A stretch of 64,000 nt of DNA from Isoetes taiwanensis (lineage: Eukaryota > Streptophyta > Lycopodiopsida > Isoetales > Isoetaceae), in contig JAJEKV010000044.1 in assembly GCA_021234155.1 (NCBI GenBank), positions 9,708,777 through 9,772,776 of the forward strand, in the 5' to 3' direction. The stretch's first letter is position 1. Every line of letters begins with the position of its first letter. The position numbers and the translations under genes are program-made. The notes under the pieces are model-generated. The model did not search any database and was not told where the DNA came from. It was given only the letters and a program-made list of their open reading frames with translations. This document shows, one piece after another, positions 13,451 through 24,316 of the stretch.

Positions 13451-13476
13451 TCCGGTTGACTATGCATAGGCGTAGA

Positions 13477-13605
13477 GAGGTCGACTCCGTGGCTATGGCA
13501 AGGCGCTTCCGGGCGGCTATGGCAAGGGAGCTTGCTCAGAGACTATGGCGGAGAGCTTGCCGCGGCTATGGCGGGAGAGCTTGCTCTGGTGGAGTTGTCG
13601 CCTCC
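13477..13605. repeat. Minisatellite, ~25-bp unit, about four copies
   Basis: Units of the form GGCTATGGC(A/G)..G.GCTTGC follow one another, with small changes in length. It lies inside the interior of the large LTR element, on the side nearest its 5' LTR. A short GC-rich ORF over it (13456-13653) is a by-product. Confidence 0.75.
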
Positions 13606-13699
13606 ACAACGTGGGTTTACCAAAGGCACGCCTCTAATTTAAATATGGAATAGATGCGCTACAAATACTGGAAAAAAAGGACTACATTTGTTCATCAAA

Positions 13700-13768
13700 G
13701 AAGTTGGCTCATTGGTAAAGGTGTTGGCTTGGGTGCAAAAGGTTAGGGGTTCAATCCCATGATGTGCC
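13700..13768 (+). other. tRNA-derived module with pol III A and B boxes (SINE-like), first
   Basis: An A-box-like TGGCTCATTGG at 13705-13715 and a B-box-like GGTTCAATCCC at 13748-13758 have tRNA-like spacing. The sequence after the B box does not close an acceptor stem, so this is not a functional tRNA gene. Such a head is typical of plant SINEs. It lies in the 5' leader side of the ORF-less element. Confidence 0.5.
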
Positions 13769-13855
13769 TTTTGCTTAAAAGAACTGCTAGGTAGATAAAA
13801 CAGAACATTGGATATGTATAACAAAGGAATAAAACATATATATCTCATATAAAGA

Positions 13856-13935
13856 GAGTTGGCAAGATGGAAAGAGTGTTGGATTGAAAGCGGGAGGTCA
13901 CGGGTTCAAAATGTGGGCGCAAAAGGAAAACTTTT
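13856..13935 (+). other. tRNA-derived module with pol III A and B boxes (SINE-like), second
   Basis: TGGCAAGATGG at 13860-13870 resembles an A box and GGGTTCAAAAT at about 13903-13913 resembles a weaker B box. An A-rich and T-rich run follows (13923-13942). It sits about 150 bp after a first module of the same kind and in the same orientation, so the pair may be one dimeric element or two insertions. Confidence 0.4.
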
Positions 13936-13939
13936 TTTT

Positions 13940-14350
13940 TTTAAAAAACGGGCGCGTATTTTTATACGGCGGACCGTATGGGGCGCTGCCTTACTTATAC
14001 GGCCTTAACTTTTCGAAATAAACACCTTCGAGGACAGCAGCGCCCCTTTCGATTTTTCGGCGGCCTGTTGTCTTTTTGACCTCGGGAGACGTGCCCCTTA
14101 GGGTATTTGGGAGGTGCCCGATCCATTGGAACCATTTTCGCCTTCATCCGAAATGCCTACAAAAAGTTATAGCCCTTCCAACTTGGGTCCTCCAGTCACA
14201 ACTTTTTCCTCCAAAATCGCCCTAAACTAGCACAAGATTAAATCAATCACCAAAAGTAAAGCAGTACCCAACTAGCTTAGCTCCTACTTAACTACCGAAC
14301 TAATCGGGTTAGAGATTTGTCGGTGCTATGATTCCGGCCAACCAAAATCA
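13940..14350. other. Leader region of the ORF-less element
   Basis: GC-richer than the rest of the interior, with CGGGCGCGTA- and CGGCGGACC-like stretches. No ORF of note. In the element's own orientation this is the untranslated leader directly after the primer-binding site. Confidence 0.5.
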
Positions 14351-14363
14351 TGGCTCGATACCG
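14351..14363 (-). other. Primer-binding site, initiator-Met tRNA type (degenerate)
   Basis: On the minus strand the sequence next to the LTR is GGTATCGAGCCA. It is close to TGGTATCAGAGC, which pairs with the 3' end of plant initiator tRNA-Met and occurs in perfect form at 24303-24314 in this same window. It places the 5' LTR at 14364-16105. Confidence 0.7.
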
Positions 14364-16105
14364 CTGACGCTCCCTCAATATATACGCACTCTACGTATAC
14401 ATACACGGGACTTCCCCCTCCTCCCCATGGCGACCATCTCGCCATGAGCGTGGCTCCCTCCGCCTAACTTTCGGGCCATCTATAAGAAGATGCTCAAGTG
14501 AAGGACACCAGAGGGTCATTCGCCCACGCCTTCAATGGGGCTCCTACGCCGCGGAAGCGTGAATACATGTTAGCACCCGAACATAAATCATATATAAATA
14601 ACCACCCACGAAGGGTGGCACATCCATCCAAATACCAACGGCAAAGAATATGCATCTAATATTTAAGGAAAAACACCCAAACCCATGGTTCTACCCCGGC
14701 TCGAGACTCTTGTGAGGATGGATGGACGGCTCGGTCTCAAGAGATCAGCAGACGGAAGTATAACTGGCGTTATGGCATAGAACATCGGCTAGGGTTGTCC
14801 ACTCCATCCGCCCCTCCTGCGGTAAAACACTTTGCGATGGGTCGATTCACGCTATGGCTTCGCTATAGCCTTCCTGAGACGCACTCAAGGTATCACCCCA
14901 CGAGCCTACCTGTGGTTCATGACGCGGTCCGATGAGGCAGGTCGGGAAGCGCCCCTTCCGGGATCACGGTGGTTCCATGGGTGAGCTAGAGAATACGTGC
15001 CGCATCAGCGACCCCGCATCCGTGCAGACTTACTCACCCTAAATCTACTCAAAGTGCAAGGTGCCCCATCACGGGTCACACCTCTACACCTGTGGAGTGT
15101 CAGACCCATACCCGGCCCTCTACGTGACCGACTATCGGGCCTAGCCCACTGTAGGAGTCTTAGGAGCCTTTTATGTTCGTGCAAGACCCCACCCCCACTT
15201 CACCACTGTGTCCCTTCTCTAGTGCTAAGCCAATCCATAGCATCTATGACCCGGTGGTCTCTTGTACACAGGCCGCATCTAATGGGATAATACAGGGCTC
15301 TATCTAGGAGCATACTACAATACATGGGCTCAGAGGTCTCTACCCCTTGTAATCCCCCATCTCTGGAGTGCTAACTAAGCAAAGAACAATTAAACCATCA
15401 ACCAAAGCACATACAGAGACTAGAGATAAGAATACTCACCATATCAATCAAGGGTTAGCCTAACAGGTAAACCACAGAGAAAACAGAGAAAGAACACACC
15501 ACAGAGAGGCGCTATGCTATAAATCAACAAGGTAACCTACTGACTAACCCTTAAATCGGTCTTGGGCCACTCCATCTCGACCAATGTAGAGGGCCATTTG
15601 CTTCTCCTCCTCCATCTCCAATTGCTCCTAATTCGAATTGGGGCACAAAGCCCCAATTTGGGTGTCCCCAATTGGAAACAGGAACCATAGCTAGCTCCAT
15701 GATCCCTCTGGGTCGCCATCCTTCTGGCTGGAACATGGTCGAACAGCCCTCTCAGGGTTGGCAAGCATCTCCTCCTCCATCTCCAATTGCCCCAAATCGA
15801 ATTGGGGCAAATTAAAAACCCCCAATTTGGGTGTCCCAATTGGAAACTCTACCTGCCCAATCGATTTGGGCCAGGTGGTGACACTTTAGGTTGGTTAATA
15901 TTAGCTAATTTGGTATTTTAGCCCTTTTTAATATTAGGTTAAGCCCTAAATTCGAATTAGGGTTTTGGTTAGGTTTCCACCTTTATAATTTAGTTATTAA
16001 CATAGCTAACCTTAGCTTATGAATAATTAATGTGCCATTAATTATTCATAGTGACGTGTCATGTATTTATACTTAAGTATGCGTATAAATATGTGGAACG
16101 TCACA
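14364..16105 (-). repeat. 5' LTR of the ORF-less element
   Basis: Partner of 5801-7533, with the same internal duplication and hairpins. Its outer end ..GGAACGTCACA is intact and is followed by the AAATC duplication. Its inner end reads GCTGACGCTCC where the other LTR reads TGTGGCTCC, so the exact boundary is uncertain by a few bases. Differences between the two LTRs are mostly small insertions and replacements in GC-rich trinucleotides rather than single transitions. Confidence 0.85.
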
Positions 16106-16110
16106 AAATC
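16106..16110. repeat. Target-site duplication, right copy (AAATC)
   Basis: Directly follows the outer LTR end and matches 5796-5800. Confidence 0.85.
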
Positions 16111-16688
16111 GCTCAAATATATGAAGCGTTAAAGACTGGCCTTATATTTTATGCAGGAATTCCACATGGCTTTCCATTGATGCAATGAGTTATGGCAACC
16201 TCCTCTTCTGCTATGGAGCTCCGATAACGCCAAAGCTTCTTTCATTCAAAGACGGCACTTGGGCAAGAAAGCTACTGTTTTCATTCAAGATAATCAAGTA
16301 AACCTTAAAATTCAGGAAGCAGGTACTCACCTTGGCTTGCCCTCTGTTTTGCTCATGCTGGAACCCTCTATTTGTGATTTCTGTTGGAAACCAGATCAGA
16401 AGATGAAATAAAATAGGAATACAACTTCACCATGGCGATCACTCAGTTTCAAAAGCCAGACATGATTTTGCAAGCGTAGATTTTTTACCTCAACATTTTG
16501 CAGGCCCATTAGTTGTTCATGATTCTTAAACAATGTTCATGTCCAAGTCCTATATGTCAATGCAAGCCTGACAAAATAAAAGTAGAACATGATATAATAG
16601 GTAGTCAAAGTCACACTTCCAAAAATCAGACCTTGTATTTATTTCTTTTACCTTGGTTTCAATGTGCAACAGTATTTTGAAGCAGCAA
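16111..16688. other. Right flank of the large LTR element
   Basis: This is the continuation of the DNA interrupted at 5800. It has gene-like texture (alternating GC-richer and AT-rich blocks with splice-like signals) but no ORF or domain I can support. Confidence 0.4.
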
Positions 16689-16996
16689 TCAATCAGACAA
16701 CCACTTCTTAAGACGGAGTAAGATAATGAAATGGTGCATATCCAAGAATTCGGACACCAAGATAGCATTGTGTGCTGCTTCTACTCTTTGTAATGCCCTT
16801 TGTAAGTTGTAAACAAAATCAGGGCAATTAAATAAAGAGTCCTTTGCCATGAATAGAGGTCTTGAAAGTCCATCTGAAAAATAAGAAACCCAAATTGAAA
16901 ATAATGCATTTATTTGAGAATAGTGCTTTGAGAATAGTACATGGATCATACCGTGCTCTGCATAAAAGAAGCCAGCTGCTTTGATCTTCACCAACC
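16689..16996 (-). CDS. Possible two-exon gene fragment, unrecognised
   Basis: On the minus strand an exon at 16952-16996 ends in ACG|GTATGA and a second begins at 16873 after a clear polypyrimidine tract (TTATTTTTCAG). The phases agree across this 78-bp intron, giving KAAGFFYAEH followed by DGLSRPLFMAKDSLFNCPDF and a leucine-rich helix-like tail with ALQRVEAAHNAI. The second exon stays open to a stop at 16689. No family is recognised and no start codon is assigned. The agreement of phase with two consensus splice sites is the main support. Confidence 0.35.
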
Positions 16997-17400
16997 CTAG
17001 ACACCAACGCACTCATCTGCATCAATGCTCTGATCCGTCGAAGCCTCCCGTCTTGTTGACTACTCTTTGAAACTTGATATGGATCTCCAAGTATTAACGG
17101 ACTTGTTGCTTGCAGATAAAATGCCATAAGAAAAAAATCGACATTGTGGTTGCAGATGAAATGCCATGGAAGAAAAGCATGGAAGAAAAGCTGTCTATAG
17201 AGTCTGTGCTTTACTCACCTACCGCCCAGCTCAAGGATCCGACGACCTAGTGAGGCGGCAAAATGACAGAGCAGTGAGAAATTCATAGGAAGGAGGGATT
17301 TGCATTGAAGTTGTTTTTTCATTCGAAATATTTTTGGCCAGTTCAAATTTGTTATTCAATGTCGTCTGCCAGCGTCCCGCTAGGGGGAACGCAGAGTGGA
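16997..17400. other. Gene-flank sequence with splice-like signals
   Basis: The minus strand is open in another frame (16828-17127), but I see no way to join it to the fragment to its left. A direct repeat of GGAAGAAAAGC lies near 17166-17188. Confidence 0.35.
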
Positions 17401-17438
17401 AGGGAACGCCGCATGCGGCATAAGATGCGGCGTTCCCT
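17401..17438. repeat. Perfect 14-bp inverted repeat (hairpin)
   Basis: AGGGAACGCCGCAT at 17401-17414 and its exact complement at 17425-17438 flank a 10-base loop. A related GGGGAACGC lies just upstream. It could form a strong RNA or DNA hairpin. No T run follows it directly and no ORF ends here, so its role is unknown. Confidence 0.85.
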
Positions 17439-18092
17439 CTGGCACGATTTCCAACCTTATCCCAAAATAAAAAAGAAGATAATTTTATGACGTGGCACTC
17501 GTAAAACAACACAACCATAAGTAGCATCGCACATAAAACAAGTATAATTCCCAACTACTTTTCTTTGTTATGATCATCAATATTCATTATCTATAGCCAA
17601 TTGCTAATATCACCTTTTGCAAGCTAGTTTGTATCAATTAGAATGATCAATGCTTCAATTGAAATCAAAGTAAACAAGCGAGGGTCTCCAAAGGCAGACA
17701 AAGTTGGATTCGAAATGTTCTAGAGAATTGCATGTTTAAGTTTTTTATACATTGGATGGAAATGAAGTGTGCATGATTGTAGGCCGTTGGACTAGAATTC
17801 GGTGACATGCGGGCCCTGTGTAGATCAATGTTTGGTCAAACATAATATTCTCTATGTTCGTTCAAGCTTATAAGTTTATCAAAATTACATACGGGCTCGT
17901 TAACAAACTCCTCATGTACAACATTTTACACTAATGCTCAACAATTTAATTGGCGAAGCACTTATCTCTGATATAATTTCACCCTCTACACGTACATTTT
18001 TCAAATCCTTGCCCGAGCTTGCACCATCCTAATATGACTACAACATAGTAATGCAACTTTAGGCAAACTTTACACTAGCCTTTCCCAATTAG
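17439..18092. other. AT-rich sequence, no gene seen
   Basis: Nothing coding or repetitive stands out. The sequence has the texture of intergenic plant DNA. Confidence 0.5.
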
Positions 18093-18240
18093 GTGCCGAA
18101 ATTGACCGATTTCTATGGTTTTGGCAATGATGGGCCAAAAGAAGGGGGAATTTTTTTTACCAATGGTCTTAAAATGGAATGTCGATGTGGAGGATATGTC
18201 TGCATATGGGCTCTAGAGCATGCCGCCAAATCATCAAATG
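18060..18240 (+). other. Possible LINE ORF2 C-terminal echo
   Basis: The plus strand reads LGAEIDRFLWFW.. and, after frame changes, an F-x-N-W/G-x-KM then GG block, which resembles the stretch downstream of the RT in plant LINE ORF2 (FLW, W.K.C.P, GG.GI). It lies beside the minus-strand LINE at 18169-19655 but reads in the opposite direction. The match is short and broken. Confidence 0.25.
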
Positions 18241-18868
18241 ATCTCCTTGGAATGGATATTGATGAAAATCAACTGCCCTTGCGAGCATTTCAGCCACCAC
18301 TAGAAATAAGTAGGGAGCTAAGGGGCAGCCCTGTCTGACACCTCGAGCCAATTGGAAGAAGCTAGTTGGAGAGCCATTAATTAAGACAGCAGAATTAGCC
18401 ATAGAATTAAGACCATGAATTAAGAAAATTATTTTGGAATTAAATCCAATCTTATTCAAGGCAAACATAAGGAAGTCCCAATTAACAGAGTCAAATGCTC
18501 TTTTGAAATCCAACTTTAACAGAACACAATTTTGGGAAGATACCTTATTCCAGTGTAAACCTTCCATGGCCACAATATAATTATCCAAAATAAATCTATT
18601 AGGCAGGAAGGCAGATTGCTTAATGTTGATAACCTTCTGGAGGAAAGGCTTGACCATGTTGGCAATAATCTTAGCACAAAGCTTATAGGTGCAATTGGTT
18701 AAGGAGATAGGCCTCCAATCTGAGAAAGCTAAGGGCTTATCAACTTTAGGAATGAGAGTAATAAATCCAACAGAAATGGAGGAGTGCAAGTGATCAGCAT
18801 TCCAAAAGCCATGAACCATTGTAATGATATCATCTTTTAGAATACCTCGGAAATACATGTAGAATTCA
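18169..18868 (-). pseudogene. LINE reverse transcriptase, N-terminal half
   Basis: Clear non-LTR RT blocks are visible: GFITLIPKVDKPLAFSDWRP, then ISL, QSAFLPNRFILDN, motif A LKLDFKRAFDSVNWDFL and motif B GVRQGCPLAPYLFLVVAEML. Soon after motif B the sequence loses similarity, and the catalytic motif C (A/F-x-DD) is absent, so the protein could not be active. About 230 codons remain of an ORF that normally exceeds 1,000. Confidence 0.9.
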
Positions 18869-18971
18869 AGGGGAAGACCATTCAGGGGATTTACCTTTGC
18901 TAAAGCTCATGAGAACCTTATGAATCTCTTGCTTAGAAGGGATTGCAGCAATCGAGTTTTCCATCAGACTA

Positions 18972-19655
18972 TTAGAATTTGATATGGTCAATCAGGGAAA
19001 TGAACTTGTCTTTCTTTCCAGAACTGTCAATGCTAGTGTCATTGCCACTGAAAAGAGAAGCATACTTCTTCTGGAAGAATTTCTTAATCTCACTGGGAGT
19101 CTCAATATTTGTACCATTCTCAGATAGAACTTGAATAATGGAATTGTTAAGCAATCTACTCTTAGTAGTTCTGTAGAAAAATTTCGAGCTCCCAAGGTCC
19201 ATCTCCCTGTTATATTTAATTTTGCATTTTATGGCACAGCTTTTGGCCTCAATCTCCTCAATAAATTTAATTTTCTTTTCCAAGATTTCCTTACCAATTT
19301 GGAGATTGACATTATAGGGATCAAACTGGAGCAGAGATCTAATATCTCTCATTTGAGCAAGATAAATATTTTTCTGCCTGTTTCTCTCTTTGTAATTAGT
19401 ATGAGACCAATTTTTAATCCAGCATTTGATTTGCTTAATCTTGGAATAGAAGTCTTTCATAGAGGAAGGACCATTAGTGTTGAGCACATCATTATGCCCA
19501 TTTTTTAGGGTTTGATAGAAATTTTTAAAATCCACACAGAAACGGTCATTGAAAAGCAAAGAGCAATTGAGCTTAAAGGGAATATTCCCATCTCTAGGGA
19601 GGCTCATGGGTGAAAGCATGTTGTAGTGGAACAAAAACGTGCATTTTAGCACCAC
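18972..19655 (-). pseudogene. LINE ORF2, segment upstream of the RT domain
   Basis: 227 codons are open, lysine- and asparagine-rich, with the pattern GSSKFFYRTTKSR followed by LLNNSIIQVL and then FFQKKYASLF. This is the layout of the linker between endonuclease and RT in plant LINEs (a W/F-x-x-x-GE/G-x-x-N/S-K-F-F block, then a question-like I..I and the FY..LF motif). It ends at a stop at 18972, about 100 bp before the RT begins again in another frame. No start is expected because the endonuclease part is missing. Confidence 0.75.
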
Positions 19656-19794
19656 ATTTTTGGGTGCTAAGTGTGGTGGGAACTACCGAATTTGTAGTGG
19701 GAGAGGCAGTTATTTTTTCAAAAATACACATGATTACTTATTCAAAATTTTGTCCTTTCAGTCTTATTCAGGCTTATTCAGCAATGTACACGAT

Positions 19795-19925
19795 CATTTT
19801 CCCTCAAAAACTCTGATCACGCTCCCTTAATCCGGCAAGACCATTTCTGATTCTGAATTTTCATTTTCCCTCAAAAACTCGATCATGCTCCCTTAATCCT
19901 AAGAAGACCATTTCTGATTTCCGGC
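19795..19925. repeat. Tandem duplication, ~66 bp, two copies
   Basis: TTTTCCCTCAAAAACTC.GATCA.GCTCCCTTAATCC..AGACCATTTCTGATT occurs twice in a row, with copies starting near 19796 and 19862. No coding role is visible. Confidence 0.85.
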
Positions 19926-19929
19926 AAGA

Positions 19930-20380
19930 AGATCGATCAATAAATGGCTCGATCATACCGGACTTGAATGCCCGATAGGATACACCTACAAGGAAATGTA
20001 CATGCAAGAAAAGTATTACGCCACACAAGAAGAAATCGAGTCCGTTTGGGGACCGAAAGTATTAGGAAAATCCACTTACGTGTGGGTTGCATTCTAGATT
20101 CGGGGATGCCCATGATTTCTCTGTTGTTTAGAATATTGTTTTGTTTCATCATGCAAAGGTTGAAGAATCCGAGCAAGGAGAGGTATAATGAATATATGTG
20201 CCTTTACAAAAAATCACAAAAGGTGAGTGTGCCCACGGGGAGGCATGGCCTCACGGACTATGGCGGTTCGCGTATTACCTTCACACAAAAGGAAAAGAAA
20301 TAACCTGGTTGAGTTTCGGCAACAGTTAAGAGAAAAGAGTCTCAAGCCTCTCCGCCCCAACGTAAGAGGAAGAATCTCCG
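19930..20380 (+). other. Broken coding-like stretch left of the gag array
   Basis: Plus-strand pieces such as GYTYKEMYMQEKYYATQEEI (near 19975) and KNPSKERYNEYMCLYKKSQK (near 20167, followed by a GTGAGT donor-like site) look like protein, but stops separate them. A later ORF runs into the first LTR. They may be exons of a gene interrupted by the retrotransposon array; the exon at 34547-34720 on the other side would be a candidate partner. I recognise no family. Confidence 0.3.
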
Positions 20381-22813
20381 GTGACAAGCTCGCCGAAGTT
20401 GACCCTCCCGCAACTTCGGGATCTTGTTCGACTTACAACTAGATTTATGCACAGTGTGAATTTAGGTGAAGAATTAAATCTTCCTTTGCAAATTAAATCC
20501 ACGGTTTAGGCTCAACAAGCAATCACGGTTCGGGGCATTCAACATATTCATAAGCTTTTATATTCCAAGTTCTAACCGAAAGCAAATCAATAAAGCGCTA
20601 GCTCTAGAATTCAAGCACGATTCCGGCCACATTGCCACCATCAACTTGGCCGCCACCTTGCGGGTTCTTTGCACATGCACTCCTTTGGGGTTAGTCCTCG
20701 TGACTAAGTGGGGATCCGTAGCTGCATCAAGGCATTTACATAGGAATACTCGACATCTTGGATAACATACACATGAACAATTCCAAATATACAAGAGACT
20801 ATGGTGCAATTGCTAGACAATGACAACAAAAAGAAATATCATAAGAGTCCGAGCAAAGAACACAAAACCAAAGTACCAAAACAACATAACAAAGCTCGGG
20901 ACAATGGGAAGCTCAGCCCACCTACATGCAGGCCTGTTAGAGAGAAATGCCCGGCCAGCTCACATTAGAGCCCCCATGAGTTGGTGGGGTGAACCTGTGA
21001 TACCCTTCCCATACCCTTCCCGCCCGTCATACCGGAGGACCTCTTACCATGGAGTCACGGGGAGTTGACGTACAACCTCACCGGGAAGCTACAGGTGAGG
21101 AGGCCGCGCCCGGTGTCAGAGCATAGATACAAAGAGCACGAGATGACATGAGAATGCCGGAGCTACCCGAGCCCAATAGAACACGGAAGTCCCACCCGGA
21201 AGTTCAAGTACATAACATAATATCACAAGAACAACAAAGTGGAACAATGCAAAAACCATAACATGTGTGTTCATTAAGAAATTTATTATAAATGTGCCTA
21301 GGTCATACTCTTAGCCTTCGTCGAGGTTGCCCATACAACCTAACCATGTCGAGGTAGCTAGATCGGTGATGAAAACCATAATGACAACTCAAATGTTGAT
21401 GTAGCGTACTCAAACCATTACCACGGGGGATGTATCATTAACTCCACAATACGATTTACTTTAAATTCCTTAGCTAGGCTTCTAATGTTTTATAATTAAA
21501 ATACCAATATCATAGCTAGGAAATTATTCAAAGACCAATAATGTGGAGTACCCACTTTCTGTAGTTCCAACTTAAAAGCCTTATGGCCTCATAACTACAA
21601 CTATCGTAATACGACATAACCGGTCATGCACCTGTGCTCCGGCTTAGCATCAAAAGTTCCACCAACTCATTAGCCTTGGAATTAATAACCTTATAATTGT
21701 AATTCGTTGATTAAGTATATTCACCATTAGCAAACAATGTATGTTCTTACTAGTGATTATTCCGCACAACTCTTCATACCCCCTGTCTCCTGGCACTGTG
21801 TTTGTCTTTGGCTCAATTCACATTCAACCCAATTCCCTCATGGTGTTAATTACCTTTATGTTTTGACATGCAATTAAATATTTAATTGACCCCAAAAACC
21901 AACAAGATAACAAATCCAAAAACAAAGCAACAAAAGGCAAAAACACGGGCGTTGAAGTCCCGGCACCAACCAGCTCGATAGCCATCGATTTGGATCGATT
22001 TAGGTTTATTGGTGGCCGAAATTCTTTGATCTGGTCCTAGCTCAGATTCCGTAAACTTCCGTGTGGTTTTGAGCGGTTTCAAAGCGGTTCCTGGGGCTGA
22101 AAATTTGCGGGGGATGGCGTCTATTATCGGTTCTAAATGCTACAATTCCTCCTTTTACTTCCAATTCCGACCCTTCTAACCCAAAAACGGCCCATCCTAG
22201 ACCCAATTAGCCCCTTTCCGGGCACTCCAGTAGTCCGCCTGAGGATGCTCAGAGAACCTATCCGTGAAATCTCAATCCTCTTGATAATTACTATTTATTT
22301 CTTTCATGATCCAATCCAATCCTCTTTGCTTTGATTTAGATGCAGGACCACAAAGATATGAATCCGAAGCCATACAAATCTTAAGGAGCAAATTGCTTAA
22401 ATAATTAATTGACTTCAGGAGATAAAAAGCTTATTCACTCCGGATCGTGAATAATTGTTCATTACTTGTAACCCCAAAGCCTTCATGCTTGAACTCAAGC
22501 TGTAGCATATGAAATCTCAACAAATCAGTGAAAACCCCACCTTAAAAGGAAGAACGATTTGATGCCGTCTACGCAAGCTCTTGCCTCCAGATAGCCTCCT
22601 CCGACTCCTCTGCAACCCAAATCCCTTCTGGAGCTCCTCTCTTGCAAAAGAAACCTCACGTACCACCAACAAAAGCCCTCTTCTACAATTTTCCTCTTAT
22701 GTGGATATTGGATATATGCCATGCATATATCCCAATGCATATATCCCAATCTATTAGACATATGCTTTATGTGCAATACCAATTCTGGAGTCTTAGGGCC
22801 TAGGATCGTTACA
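20381..22813 (-). repeat. LTR 1 of the gag-only array (leftmost)
   Basis: Runs from GTGACAAGCTC, a variant of the TGTGACGAGCC seen in LTR 2 and 4, to GGATCGTTACA. The right end abuts the polypurine tract of interior 1, so this is the 3' LTR of the leftmost unit. It ends in the element's own orientation with the palindrome-like TGT..ACA. The left boundary is uncertain by one or two bases. Confidence 0.88.
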
Positions 22814-22825
22814 ATCTCCCCTTCT
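22814..22825 (-). other. Polypurine tract, interior 1
   Basis: Minus-strand AGAAGGGGAGAT lies directly before the LTR start TGTAACG. The same tract is repeated at 26733 and 30663. Confidence 0.8.
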
Positions 22826-22918
22826 AAAATTCAACCCATGTCCTCATGGGTCGATCCTAGGAGCTGTCATACTTACTGACAATTTGCACTAGCAATCTAA
22901 AGCAAGATACACAGACTG

Positions 22919-24219
22919 CTACAACAATGAGACAAAAGCAAAACCATCATGACCCTTACCTGGAATCTGCACTACAGAAGCTTCTTGCGCTCTATCACGT
23001 GGAGCTTCGACGGCGTACACAACCATTTGGTGTTGCGGAAGATCCATCACTGCGGCAGCTCTAGCTTCACCACCCGGCTGCCTTCGCTCAATGATTCTAT
23101 CATCCGTACCCCATCTTTCCTCAGGCTGGCGCTCCCTTTGATTCGATCGAGGTTCTCCACGGCCTCTGCCTCTACCAGCATTTGGATATCGATTGGATCG
23201 ATTCCGTCCCATGGCACTTCTATCTAGCTGTTAGAATCCATGGGCATTGAGGAGCTACGCCCCTCAATACCTTGCCAAAATCTTGGGCAATTGTTTCTTG
23301 TGTGGCCTGTTGCCCTACAACGGAAGCAACGCCCCTCTTCAAAGCACCGCTGCCTTTCCTCGTCTGTGAGCCGAGGAGGTAACTTACTACCTTCAATCTG
23401 GCTACTACTTGCCCGGTTCCTCATATTGTTGCTCTGAACCTCCACAGATGGACTAGCAGATGGCTCCCCTCTAAATGATCGTCTTCGGCCATACGAATTC
23501 TCAGCTGGCCAAGAGGAAGGTGCCTATCTCTTTCTCTTTGGGTTTCTAATGCATCTTTCTCTGCCAAATCTGTTTCCCGGCTTTTGGCAATCCGAACAAC
23601 CTCCTCAAAGTCCTTATAAGCAACTCCTGACATCGTACTCTTGATATCCACATTAAGGCCCTTCACAAATCTAGAACACAGCTTGACTTTATCCATAACA
23701 GGACAATGAGGCTGCAACCTTCTAAACCTCTCATTATAATCTGCTACTGTGCCAGTCTGTACACAATCGAAGAACTCGTTCATCTTCTCAACCTTGTACC
23801 CTGGAGGTGTGAAATGACCCTCAAAAGCGGTCTTAAAATCAGCCCATGTAGCCTGCACTGGAGTCTTCCCTAGATCAATCAGGCATGTCTCCCACCAAAC
23901 TCTTGCAAAGCCTCCTAACATTGCTTGAGCAAGCAAAGCCTTCACAGAATCCTGTGCTTTGATCAGATCAAAATAAAACTCTACCCCACGGAGCCAGGCA
24001 TCAGCATCATCCCCTGTTGTGTTCTCACCTGTGAACACTTCTCTTTTGGTGTCCTTTAACACCTTATCAATGGCTTTCTCAGCCTCACTCTTCTGCTGCG
24101 ATGCACTTTTGTGCGCAAGGCTTGTGAATAGCTTGCGGGGATACTAGTTACATCACGGAGCCCCATCGGCCCGCCTCCCTCCCACACTACTAGCACCACC
24201 AGCATCCATGATCTCTTAC
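22919..24219 (-). pseudogene. gag: gag of unit 1 (frameshifted)
   Basis: Structural capsid and nucleocapsid protein of a Ty3-type element, here interrupted. The minus-strand start at 24219 matches the start in units 2 and 3. The capsid core is intact between 24062 and 23421 with DAWLRGVEFYFDL, ARVWWETC, FEGHFTPPGYKVEKMNEF and YNERFRRL. After a frame change come the CCHC knuckle CFRCRATGHTRNNCP (near 23310) and a basic Arg/Gly tail with SNRYPNAGRGRGRGE, ending at a stop at 22919. The breaks coincide with CAG/CTG sites where units 2 and 3 read differently, for example at 24100-24180, so they may be sequence errors. Confidence 0.88.
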
Positions 24220-24302
24220 TACTCTGCACATAGACAATGGAAACATTAACAACCCACTTCAAGAGCATGAACCATTCTCAAACTCCCACTAAGATCCAAC
24301 AT

Positions 24303-24314
24303 GCTCTGATACCA
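24303..24314 (-). other. Primer-binding site, unit 1 (initiator-Met tRNA)
   Basis: TGGTATCAGAGC on the minus strand, two bases from the LTR end ..CGTCACA. It pairs with the 3' end of initiator tRNA-Met, the usual primer in plant LTR elements. Confidence 0.92.
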
Positions 24315-24316
24315 AT

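Larger units (their letters stand above)
5801..16105 (-). mobile_element. Complete ORF-less LTR retrotransposon (LARD-like), 10.3 kb
   Basis: Two directly repeated LTRs (5801-7533 and about 14364-16105), a tRNA-type primer site beside the right LTR and a polypurine tract beside the left LTR put the element on the minus strand. TG..CA LTR ends and the 5-bp duplication on both sides show a full-length insertion. The ~6.8-kb interior has no gag or pol that I can read on either strand, so the element fits a large retrotransposon derivative that depends on proteins from elsewhere. The alternative is an autonomous element ruined by decay or by sequence error: the two LTRs differ mainly by small clustered changes at CAG/CTG/CCGG-like sites. 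A weak coding echo on the plus strand near 11.3-11.6 kb is discussed under rejected items. Confidence 0.85.
18169..19655 (-). mobile_element. L1-type LINE fragment, minus strand
   Basis: Two open stretches read in order on the minus strand: the segment between endonuclease and RT (19655 to 18972), then the RT (18868 to 18169). Together they cover the middle of a plant L1-type ORF2. The endonuclease, the rest of the RT after its motif B, the C-terminal domain and the 3' tail are all missing, so both ends are truncated. A few bases are lost near 18895, which breaks the frame at the usual SP-x-x-DG block. Confidence 0.85.

Noticed and set aside
13456-13653. GC-rich ORF of 65 codons with Arg/Ala repeats
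   Set aside because: It reads the 25-bp minisatellite inside the ORF-less element.
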